A DNA stretch of 6,267 bases from a bacterium (GTDB taxonomy: Bacteria; Chlamydiota; Chlamydiia; Chlamydiales; 2-12-FULL-49-11): assembly GCA_022600215.1 (NCBI GenBank), contig JAHZKV010000070.1, positions 1-6,267 of the forward strand, read 5' to 3'. The translations under genes were made by a program, and so were the position numbers. This document shows positions 1-6,267 of the stretch, piece by piece; the stretch's first letter is position 1; the number at the start of each line of letters is the position of its first letter. Below the pieces are notes generated by a model. The model saw only the letters and a program-made list of their open reading frames with translations. It was not told the origin of the DNA and did no database searches.

Positions 1-12
1 ATAACGAACCAT
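1..12 (-). CDS. Start of a leftward gene, 5' end only (MVRY...)
   Basis: Only four codons lie in the window: ATG at 12-10 followed by GTT CGT TAT, running off the left edge. The case for a real start is the strong Shine-Dalgarno sequence AGGAG (positions 21-17 on the minus strand) four bases before the ATG. A weak promoter-like pair lies further upstream (31-59). The gene would be divergent from trhO. The product cannot be identified from four residues, and the call depends entirely on the ribosome binding site. Confidence 0.45.
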
Positions 13-30
13 AGTTCTCCTGAATAATCA

Positions 31-59
31 ATTTTAGTTAGAAGGAATCTTATGATTAA
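31..59 (-). promoter_or_regulatory. Possible promoter of the leftward gene at position 12
   Basis: On the minus strand TTAATC (59-54) is followed after 17 bp by TAAAAT (36-31). The second box matches the -10 consensus at five of six positions, while the first matches TTGACA at only three. Transcription would start near position 25, leaving a short leader that contains the AGGAG site. In AT-rich DNA such pairs arise by chance, so this is tentative. Confidence 0.25.
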
Positions 60-72
60 TGCATTCTTTTCT

Positions 73-178
73 TCTCCTTCACAGATTTCTAGAAAAAGGA
101 GATTTTTCGAATTCTCCAGCCCGACAGGGCTGCGCTCATTCTGCAAAACTCCATTTTCATTAAAAATCTGAAAGTTTT
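73..178. other. Non-coding region rich in inverted repeats
   Basis: No gene is visible between positions 13 and 286. Within it, four inverted repeats are packed into about 105 bp: TCTCCTT (73-79) with AAGGAGA (96-102), followed by five T; GGAGA (98-102) with TCTCC (113-117), which competes with the first; CAGCCC (117-122) with GGGCTG (127-132) around a GACA loop; and AAAACT (145-150) with AGTTTT (173-178). The first loop also contains the 10-bp palindrome TTTCTAGAAA (86-95). The GC-rich CAGCCC hairpin stands out from the AT-rich surroundings. The region could be a dispersed repeat, a structured RNA or a decayed element; the sequence alone does not decide. Confidence 0.4.
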
Positions 179-192
179 ACAAAAAAAGCCAT

Positions 193-221
193 TTATCAAA
201 GATTCTTGAAGATACTATACT
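193..221 (+). promoter_or_regulatory. Probable promoter of trhO
   Basis: TTATCA (193-198) and TATACT (216-221) are separated by 17 bp and match the vegetative sigma factor boxes at four and five of six positions. Transcription would begin near 228, about 100 bases before the ATG at 326. A second AT-rich -10-like box (TATAAA, 254-259) has no convincing partner. No operator is evident. Confidence 0.4.
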
Positions 222-325
222 CCTTCTCCGCTTTTAGGACAATCCTTATTTTATATAAATCAGGTGGATACAAGTAAATATTTTAAATGTTGAAAGAATC
301 TCTTCTCTTTATTACTATTTTCCCC

Positions 326-1291
326 ATGGATATAGTTGTTATTGCGTATTATGTGATAGAGGAAGTCGCAGATCCTCAAAAAGTGATCAAAAGTCATAAG
401 AAATTTTTAGAGTCGATTGATTATAAAGGAAGAATTTAAATTGGCCCGCAAGGGGTTAATGCGCAGCTTTCTGTGGCGAAAAAAGATTTGAAGGCATATC
501 TAGATTATTTGAAAAGCGATCCTTTGTACGCAAGCGCAGAAATTAAGATTCATGAAGATGAAGAACATCGCTTTGCAAAACTTATTGTAAAATACCGAAA
601 AGAGATTGTCGCTCTTGGTGAAGAGGTAGATTTTAGCAATAGAGGGGAATATATCACTCCTCATGAATGGAAAGAAAAGCTGGATAATCGCGATGATGAT
701 ACAATTGTGATTGATGTGAGAAATAATTATGAATCAGAGGTGGGACACTTTGAGGGTGCTTTGAAACCTGATAAGAGAACCTTTCGTGAGTTTGTGGAAT
801 ATGCAGATAATCTTGCGAAGATGGAAAATAAAGATAAAAAGACGGTGCTTATGTATTGTACGGGAGGTATTCGCTGTGAATTTTACTCTCCTGTGATGAA
901 AGAGCGTGGCTTTGACAATGTCTTTCAACTCCAAGGTGGAGTGATTGCTTATGGTCTGAAAGAGGGGAAAAAACACTGGCGAGGAAAACTTTTTGTCTTT
1001 GATGATCGCCTTGTTGTCCCAATTGCAGAAGGTAATGATGAGACCATCTCTAGTTGTAAATTTTGCAAAAAACCCTCTGATGTCTTTTATAATTGCGCGA
1101 ATATGGATTGTAACGACTTGTTCTTGTCTTGCAAAGAGTGTGCGAAAGAGCATAAAGGTTGCTGCTCAGATACTTGCATGTCTGCACCGAGGGTGCGTGA
1201 GATGGATCAATCTGATGGGAGACCTACTCCTTTTAGAAAGCTACCTTTTGAAAAAAAGAAAGCTTTGCAGTCTTGTAGTTTGAATTTATAG
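326..1291 (+). pseudogene. trhO: trhO (UPF0176) with a premature in-frame stop at codon 38
   Basis: Read from ATG 326, the frame encodes a typical TrhO N-terminus (MDIVVIAYYV...) up to 'KGRI', then TAA at 437-439, then continues without shift as 'IGPQGVNAQLS' to TAG at 1289-1291. Family members have 'GRIYI..EGIN.Q' here, so the TAA sits exactly on the conserved Tyr codon (TAT or TAC to TAA, one base). Full length would be 321 residues, close to the roughly 327 I recall for chlamydial homologues. ATG 326 is preferred by alignment; an in-frame ATG at 287 would add 13 residues. Neither has a good ribosome binding site: AGGTGGA (262-268) is 18 bases before 287. The remainder of the frame is undamaged, so this is a very recent pseudogene, a readthrough gene or a sequencing or assembly error. 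Confidence 0.75.
473..1291 (+). CDS. trhO: Intact downstream part of TrhO: rhodanese domain plus Cys-rich tail
   Basis: This is the open part of the trhO frame after the premature stop; GTG 473 is merely the first usable start and has no clear Shine-Dalgarno. TrhO proteins hydroxylate U34 of tRNA to 5-hydroxyuridine in the cytoplasm (established for the E. coli protein). Residues 1-55 are the rest of the N-terminal UPF0176 domain, with 'KYRKEIVALG' at 40-49. Residues 60-175 form the rhodanese domain, with the active-site loop C-T-G-G-I-R at 129-134 (Cys codon 857-859) followed by the family signature 'GGVIAYGL' (155-162). Residues 195-235 carry nine cysteines (195, 198, 208, 213, 220, 223, 230, 231, 235), a likely metal-binding tail found in chlamydial and some other homologues. 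All catalytic features remain, but without the first 49 residues the N-terminal domain would be broken. The gene converges on the next one with a 2-nt gap. Confidence 0.65.
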   Translation: MAKKDLKAYLDYLKSDPLYASAEIKIHEDEEHRFAKLIVKYRKEIVALGEEVDFSNRGEYITPHEWKEKLDNRDDDTIVIDVRNNYESEVGHFEGALKPDKRTFREFVEYADNLAKMENKDKKTVLMYCTGGIRCEFYSPVMKERGFDNVFQLQGGVIAYGLKEGKKHWRGKLFVFDDRLVVPIAEGNDETISSCKFCKKPSDVFYNCANMDCNDLFLSCKECAKEHKGCCSDTCMSAPRVREMDQSDGRPTPFRKLPFEKKKALQSCSLNL

Positions 1292-1293
1292 GC

Positions 1294-1506
1294 TTATATA
1301 GCTACGTCGTCGTCGGGATTTTCTTCGATCTCTGGCTCTGTTTCTTTGTTGTTAAGCATCTCTTTAGCAGCCTCTTTGAGAGTGAGGATGCCTTTTTCAA
1401 AGCCGAGTTTTTTTAGAACAAGGTCGAGGTTGGAAAACTCTGCTTGCAGCTGATCATTTAATGACTCTAGCTGGGCTATTTTCTTTTCATATTTCTCGTT
1501 ATCCAT
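1294..1506 (-). CDS. Small acidic coiled-coil protein, 70 aa, unknown function
   Basis: I do not recognise a named family. The start at 1506-1504 is supported by AGGA (1514-1511) four bases upstream. Residues 1-35 are charged and helical with heptad-spaced Leu/Ile/Phe (I10, L13, L16, L20, F24, L27), pointing to a short dimerising coiled coil. Residues 36-52 hold a second helix ('LKEAAKEML'), and residues 53-70 form a very acidic, probably disordered tail ending in D-D-D-V-A-I. There is no signal peptide or membrane segment, so it should be cytoplasmic unless secreted without one. Its 3' end abuts trhO tail to tail, and the gene upstream on the same strand is separated by a terminator, so it is probably transcribed alone. 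Small coiled-coil proteins of this size include secretion chaperones and division or scaffold factors, but nothing here selects among these. Confidence 0.75.
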   Translation of the reverse strand: MDNEKYEKKIAQLESLNDQLQAEFSNLDLVLKKLGFEKGILTLKEAAKEMLNNKETEPEIEENPDDDVAI

Positions 1507-1542
1507 AGAATCCTGTTTTATCCTCTAAGGGGGCTTCTATAC

Positions 1543-1569
1543 TCTATATAGAGGCAAAAGCGGTTGCAA
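1543..1569 (-). promoter_or_regulatory. Possible promoter of the 70-aa gene, overlapping a palindrome
   Basis: On the minus strand TTGCAA (1569-1564) precedes TATAGA (1548-1543) with a 15-bp spacer, shorter than ideal. The -10 candidate lies inside the perfect 12-bp palindrome CTCTATATAGAG (1542-1553), which could be an operator or coincidence. An independent promoter is expected because a strong terminator separates this gene from the one upstream. Confidence 0.3.
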
Positions 1570-1637
1570 AGCTAGTAAAAAATAAACTTTTTTTTAAGTT
1601 GCTGACGGTAAAAGGATTTTGATGTTGCGGTGGCAAA

Positions 1638-1671
1638 AAAAAAGCCCGCCAAGTGTTTGGCAGGCTTTTTT
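1638..1671. terminator. Bidirectional intrinsic terminator
   Basis: Left arm 1638-1652 (A-run, then GCCCGCCAA) pairs with right arm 1657-1671 (TTGGCAGGC, then T-run) around a GTGT loop, with a single C/A mismatch at 1647/1662. Eight or nine A precede the GC stem and six T follow it, so each strand reads as a GC hairpin with a U-tract. Leftward, it ends the lipoprotein transcript 20 bp after that gene's stop. Rightward, it is the first good terminator after trhO, 346 bp beyond the trhO stop. A second, weaker inverted repeat, CCTCTGC (1682-1688) with GCAGAGG (1701-1707), spans the lipoprotein stop codon. Confidence 0.85.
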
Positions 1672-1690
1672 AGATGCTTTTCCTCTGCGG

Positions 1691-2662
1691 TTATTTTTGT
1701 GCAGAGGTGATCAAGTAGTCTCTCTCAACATATTGATTGAAAGTGTTTTTGGATACCTTTGTATCCTTGAAATACCATGAAGTCTTTGAAGAACCATCAA
1801 AGAATACGATAGATGGACCATGTTTTAGGTCTGCAGCATATTCTGTTTCTTCTGAAAGAGTGGTGCCGTCAATATATTGTCTTTCTAGGCCATCTTTCCT
1901 TCCTTCAGCATAGTTAGTCTCTAAGTACTTGAAGCCGTTTTGGAAGTAGGTGCAAAGACCATGCTTTAGGCCATCTGCATAGTTTTCTACAAATAAAGGC
2001 TCTCCTGATGGTGCAAAAGCTTTTTTCTCGCCATGCATTTTACCATTTTTGAAAGAAGTGATGGTGTCTGGAGTACCATTTAGATGGTAGGTCTCTGTGT
2101 AGTCAATTGCATGATCCACATATACCTCTTTAGAAACAACGTTTCCAGAAAGGTTGAAAACGGTCTTTTCGCCTGTTCCATTAGCAATGGATGATACCGT
2201 CTCATTGAGTAAGGAGAAATACTGACCGCTTTCTAGCTTGCCGTTGATGTATTCTTCTTTAGATTCTGGTGGTCCTGTGTGGTGCCATGTAGTGATAATC
2301 TGATGAGTTGGGCTTTTAAAGGTAGTCTCTTTCCTTGGAATGCCTCTGATGTTGTATTGCAATCTTTTGGTAAGGATCCCTTTGTTGTAAATCTCTTTTG
2401 TTTGTACGGTTTGGCTGTGTGGGAAAGTGATAGTCTTTTCACCATGTAGTAAACAGTCTTCATATGTCTCTGTTACGGTTCTACCGTTTCTATAAGTGGT
2501 GAATATTTGTCCTGGAGGCTGTTCTTCATTCCAGTCCGTTTCAGACATTGCATAGCCAAATTTATGTAGGTGTTTTTTTGAAACGACTTCTTCTTTCTTC
2601 TTGCTTTTACAAGAGGTGAAAAGTATTCCTGCAGAAGCAATAATAAATAGGGTTTTGTTCAT
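1691..2662 (-). CDS. Lipoprotein with YwqK/MORN-like repeats, 323 aa
   Basis: The product begins with a lipoprotein signal: two Lys/Asn-type residues, a hydrophobic stretch at 5-15 and a lipobox-like L-F-T-S-C with the lipidated Cys at 18, then a charged K-S-K-K-K-E-E linker. It should be exported and membrane-anchored. The rest is built of degenerate repeats of about 20-24 residues with the core Y/F-x-x-G-x-x-x-G-x-x-x-x-F/Y, clearest at 67-80, 204-216, 228-240, 251-263 and 275-287 ('YADGLKHG', 'FKNGKMHG'). These are the MORN-like repeats that databases label 'toxin-antitoxin system YwqK family antitoxin'. No partner toxin is present and the signal peptide argues against a cytoplasmic antitoxin, so that label should not be taken as function. 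I recall a similar protein following pheT in Chlamydia (CT476 beside CT475), which fits this position. The ribosome binding site is weak (AAGA three bases before the ATG). Confidence 0.85.
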   Translation of the reverse strand: MNKTLFIIASAGILFTSCKSKKKEEVVSKKHLHKFGYAMSETDWNEEQPPGQIFTTYRNGRTVTETYEDCLLHGEKTITFPHSQTVQTKEIYNKGILTKRLQYNIRGIPRKETTFKSPTHQIITTWHHTGPPESKEEYINGKLESGQYFSLLNETVSSIANGTGEKTVFNLSGNVVSKEVYVDHAIDYTETYHLNGTPDTITSFKNGKMHGEKKAFAPSGEPLFVENYADGLKHGLCTYFQNGFKYLETNYAEGRKDGLERQYIDGTTLSEETEYAADLKHGPSIVFFDGSSKTSWYFKDTKVSKNTFNQYVERDYLITSAQK

Positions 2663-2768
2663 ATTCTTAGTGTCCCGGGTTAAAAAGCATATTATCTTTA
2701 AAGATCGCTTATATTAGCCTTTTTTGCAAGGAAAAATCGTGTAAAAAGAGAAAAATCTATGAAGGATC
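2663..2768. other. pheT-lipoprotein intergenic region with a 12-bp palindrome
   Basis: This 106-bp AT-rich gap holds the perfect palindrome ATCTTTAAAGAT (2694-2705), directly upstream of GATAAT (2696-2691 on the minus strand), a possible -10 box lacking a recognisable -35. There is no GC-rich hairpin with a T-run, so no terminator for pheT is visible, and co-transcription of pheT and the lipoprotein gene is possible. Confidence 0.35.
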
Positions 2769-5156
2769 TTATAAAGCTTTGGATAAGTAAGAAAGAAGCT
2801 TTTCATGCACGCTAGATGCTCTTTCATCGTCAAGTGTATTTAGATCATCACGATACAAAAAGCGGAAGGTAACATTTTTGGTGTCTGGTGACTCTTTTTC
2901 ATCGACGTATACTCCTCGCAGCTCTGAATGCTTGAGCTCTGCAAAAGGAGCCTTTTCTAGCAGTGAGAAGATTTCTGCAAGCTCTTTTTCTTTTTTCATG
3001 GTGAAGGTAACATCACGGAAAGTAGAAGGAAGGGTGGAGATTTTTTTGTAGGTAGCGCTTTTCTTGCGAAGCTTTTCTAGGTGGTAGAGAGATACCTCTG
3101 CAAAGAAAGTGTTTTCTGGAAGTTTTAGTTTTGAAGTAATAGTTGGATGTACCTTTCCGAAGGTTGCAATGGTTTCTTTTTGGATCGTAACATCTGCTTG
3201 CACGCCTGGATGGAAGGTGTTGTGTCCACTTCTTTCAAAATGGGTCTCTTCAATGAAGAGCGCTTTACATAAATTTTCTAGGATTCCTTTAAGATGGAAA
3301 AAATCTAGCGCTTCATCCTGCTTTTCAAAATGGTGTGGGAGGAGATTTCCAGAAAGGAGGATGCCGAGGCTGGAGTTTTCTGAAATGTTATCTTCTTGCC
3401 TGGAGAAAATTTTTCCTATTTCGAAGGCCGCAATGTGGTGATTTCCGTTGTTTTTATTGCGCTCCATACAGGCAAGCATCCCTGGAAGGAGGGAGGGTCT
3501 TAAATACGATTGATCCACGGACTTTGCATGCATTACCTTTGCAGGGTTTACCTCGAAGAGTCCATGGGAAACATTTAAGTCGCACAGCTCTTTGCTGATT
3601 AAGCTACAAGTTAAAAATTCGTTTAGCCCGAGCGATGCTAGGTGGGTGCGAAGGAGCTTTTCGAGTAGGTATAGAGGGTGGTGGGGGATTTTAGAGGTGA
3701 TATGTTTTGGATTTTCTGTGCAAATATTGTTGTATCCATAAACTCTAGCTACTTCTTCGGCAATATCAATCTCTTCTTTGATGTCATTTCTCCACGAAGG
3801 AGTTTTGAGTTGGAAAAGATCGTCTCCATCGGTGGTTGCAGAAAAGCCAAGGCTTAAGAGGAAAGATTCTACTTCATTTAAGCTTAACTTGGTTCCAAGG
3901 ATCTTGTTGATAAAGGAGAGTCTTGCTGTTTGGAAAGATGGGCGGAAAGGGTGCTCTGTTTGATGGAGCGCTCCACTTGCTGCTGATCCACCTGCAATTT
4001 CTTGCAGGAGGTAGGCAGCATAATCAAGAGCAAATAATATCGCTCCTCTATCAATGCCATTTTCAAATCGGGAAGAGGCGTCGCTGCGAAGCTTTAAGTT
4101 TCTGCTGCTTTTTCGGATGGTGCTACCACAAAATTCTGCAGCCTCTAGCAATACTGTGTGAGTGTTTTCGGTAACGGAAGTGGACATTCCTCCCATAATA
4201 CCGCCAAGGGCAATAGGCTGATCTCCTGAGGCAATCACAATGTGCCCTGCATCTAGTTTCCTTTCTTTGCCATCAAGTGTTTCTAGAGCTTCTCCCTCGC
4301 GAGATAGTCTTATCGTTACTTTTTTATCGCTAATGGTGTTGTAGTCGAATGCATGAAGGGGTTGTCCTAGCTCATGTGCAACAAAGTTGGTTACATCGAC
4401 AACGTTATTAATGGGGGTGATGCCTACTTTTTCGAGGAAACTCTTCATCCACGGTGGTGACGGCTTTACTTCCACTCCTGTAACAATGCGAAGCGCATAT
4501 TGCTTACACAAATCGCCTTCCTGATTTTCAAGGGCGATCATGTCTTCTGTCTTTTTTCCAGTGCTTTTTTCGAGTTTTGCCTCTGGAAGCATCAAATCTC
4601 CCTCGCAATACCTTGCAAGCTCTCTTGCAATTCCTAAAACACTTCTGCAATGGCCAAGATTGGGAGTGAGGGTAATATCAAATACTGGATCTTTGTAGTA
4701 TTCTACAAAATCCATTCCTACTGGAGCTGCATCATCTAAGAAAATGATGCCATCGTGATCTGCTCCAATGCCAAGCTCTTTTGCCGAGCAAAGCATTCCT
4801 TTGGATTCTACCCCACGAATTTTTGCCTTTTTAAGGGTAAAGGGCTTGTCGGTATTGGTATCAAGAATCGCTCCAAGGGGAGCAAATGCAACTTTTTTGT
4901 TGGCTTCAAGGTTAGGTGCGCCGCAAACAACGGTATACTCACTTTTTCCATCAGATACTTTTGCCACGCGCAGCTTGTCAGCATTTTCGTGAGGATAGAC
5001 CTCCTTGACAAGGCCAACTTTGACCCCTTCAAAAGAAAAGTGTAGTCTTTCAATTTTTTCTACCTCAACCCCTGCCAGGGTGAGAAGATCTGAAATCTCC
5101 TGTGGTGATTTCTCGATATTAACAAAGTGCTTGATCCATGATAAAGGTATTTTCAT
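2769..5156 (-). CDS. pheT: Phenylalanine--tRNA ligase beta subunit, 795 aa
   Basis: PheT pairs with PheS in the cytoplasmic alpha2beta2 enzyme that charges tRNA-Phe; the beta chain supplies tRNA binding and the editing site. The length of 795 equals the usual bacterial long form. In order: N-terminal segment 1-38; EMAP/tRNA-binding OB domain about 39-150 ('NADKL' at 58-62, 'VVCGAPN' 76-82, 'ESKGMLCS' 117-124); B3/B4 editing domain about 205-375 ('TPINNVVDVTNFV' 247-259, 'GQPLHAFD' 264-271, 'LRSDASSRFE' 356-365); B5 domain about 405-476 ('SWRNDI' 454-459, 'EEVARVYGY' 467-475); the catalytic-like core to about 690 ('FHPGVQADV' 648-656, 'GKVHP' 667-671); and the FDX-ACB anticodon-binding domain about 702-795 ('FRDVTF' 713-718). 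All blocks look intact. ATG 5156 gives the standard M-K-I-P-L-S-W-I start, although no Shine-Dalgarno precedes it. pheS is not in the window; I recall that the two genes are unlinked in Chlamydia. Confidence 0.98.
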   Translation of the reverse strand: MKIPLSWIKHFVNIEKSPQEISDLLTLAGVEVEKIERLHFSFEGVKVGLVKEVYPHENADKLRVAKVSDGKSEYTVVCGAPNLEANKKVAFAPLGAILDTNTDKPFTLKKAKIRGVESKGMLCSAKELGIGADHDGIIFLDDAAPVGMDFVEYYKDPVFDITLTPNLGHCRSVLGIARELARYCEGDLMLPEAKLEKSTGKKTEDMIALENQEGDLCKQYALRIVTGVEVKPSPPWMKSFLEKVGITPINNVVDVTNFVAHELGQPLHAFDYNTISDKKVTIRLSREGEALETLDGKERKLDAGHIVIASGDQPIALGGIMGGMSTSVTENTHTVLLEAAEFCGSTIRKSSRNLKLRSDASSRFENGIDRGAILFALDYAAYLLQEIAGGSAASGALHQTEHPFRPSFQTARLSFINKILGTKLSLNEVESFLLSLGFSATTDGDDLFQLKTPSWRNDIKEEIDIAEEVARVYGYNNICTENPKHITSKIPHHPLYLLEKLLRTHLASLGLNEFLTCSLISKELCDLNVSHGLFEVNPAKVMHAKSVDQSYLRPSLLPGMLACMERNKNNGNHHIAAFEIGKIFSRQEDNISENSSLGILLSGNLLPHHFEKQDEALDFFHLKGILENLCKALFIEETHFERSGHNTFHPGVQADVTIQKETIATFGKVHPTITSKLKLPENTFFAEVSLYHLEKLRKKSATYKKISTLPSTFRDVTFTMKKEKELAEIFSLLEKAPFAELKHSELRGVYVDEKESPDTKNVTFRFLYRDDLNTLDDERASSVHEKLLSYLSKAL

Positions 5157-5164
5157 AATTTGCG

Positions 5165-5193
5165 ATTATACCCTATTTTGGCCTTCTCTACAA
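5165..5193 (-). promoter_or_regulatory. Probable pheT promoter, giving a near-leaderless mRNA
   Basis: A perfect -10 box TATAAT (5170-5165 on the minus strand) lies 17 bp from TTGTAG (5193-5188), which matches the -35 consensus at its first three bases. Only eight bases separate the -10 box from the pheT ATG, so initiation at the usual distance would leave a leader of roughly 0-3 nt. If the promoter is real, pheT from it is translated without a Shine-Dalgarno sequence; otherwise pheT depends on transcription from upstream. Confidence 0.45.
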
Positions 5194-5229
5194 GAATTAA
5201 TCTTGAAGAGAATAAGCTCTCTTTTTTTT
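5191..5229. other. Two weak AT-rich hairpins between the Ala-Pro gene and pheT
   Basis: AAGAGA (5206-5211) pairs with TCTCTT (5218-5223) and is followed by a T-run to 5229, so it is terminator-like only in the rightward direction, where no gene ends. CAAGA (5191-5195) pairs with TCTTG (5201-5205). Leftward neither hairpin has a proper U-tract, so they are poor terminators for the upstream gene, and readthrough into pheT is plausible. Confidence 0.25.
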
Positions 5230-5236
5230 AAGGAAT

Positions 5237-6267
<1,031 letters not shown>

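Noticed and set aside
73..107. Rightward intrinsic terminator (TCTCCTT/AAGGAGA plus five T)
   Set aside because: No rightward gene ends upstream of it in the window and a leftward gene begins at 12, so the hairpin is listed only as part of the inverted-repeat cluster.
459..491. Ten-codon minigene: AGGGG then ATG at 459
   Set aside because: The purine tract and ATG arise from the conserved 'QGVNA' coding sequence of trhO, the spacing is only 3 nt, and the frame ends after 10 codons.
734..1153. 139-codon open frame antisense to trhO
   Set aside because: It lies wholly opposite a frame with clear TrhO motifs, has no ribosome binding site of note and shows no recognisable domain; it is a shadow of the real gene.
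1691..2662. Toxin-antitoxin module including the YwqK-like gene
   Set aside because: No toxin gene is adjacent; neighbours are pheT and a coiled-coil protein across a terminator, and the product is exported.

Overview
The window looks like chromosomal DNA from a member of the Chlamydiota, probably an environmental (Parachlamydia/Waddlia/Simkania-type) lineage rather than Chlamydia itself. The grounds are an AT-rich background, a TrhO/UPF0176 protein with the long cysteine-rich C-terminus that I recall from chlamydial homologues, and a full-length bacterial pheT followed by a lipoprotein with YwqK/MORN-like repeats, an arrangement I recall next to pheT in Chlamydia. The assignment rests on memory of these families; no search was run.

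Layout, left to right. Positions 1-12 hold the first four codons of a leftward gene with a good ribosome binding site. Positions 13-286 are non-coding, with a cluster of inverted repeats (73-178) and a plausible rightward promoter (193-221). trhO (326-1291, +) follows, but an in-frame TAA at 437-439 replaces the conserved Tyr of the 'GRIYI' motif, so it is a pseudogene, a readthrough gene or a sequence error. Only 2 nt separate its stop from that of a convergent 70-residue coiled-coil protein gene (1294-1506, -). A bidirectional intrinsic terminator (1638-1671) lies between that gene and a lipoprotein gene with YwqK-type repeats (1691-2662, -). Next comes pheT (2769-5156, -), the phenylalanyl-tRNA synthetase beta subunit, whose best promoter would give an almost leaderless mRNA. 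The right end (5237-6267, -) is the 3' part of a gene that is open at the window edge. Its visible product starts in a strict Ala-Pro repeat of at least 73 residues, encoded by 36 perfect GGAGC[A/G] hexamers, and continues into a globular region with a ubiquitin-like sequence pattern.

The genes from 6267 down to 1294 all read leftward. pheT is housekeeping (tRNA-Phe charging), and trhO would be a tRNA U34 hydroxylase acting in wobble modification. The lipoprotein and the 70-residue protein are of unknown role. The most unusual item is the right-hand gene: an Ala-Pro rod joined to a candidate ubiquitin-like domain in an apparent intracellular bacterium, with a G-quadruplex-capable, length-unstable type of repeat inside the coding region.
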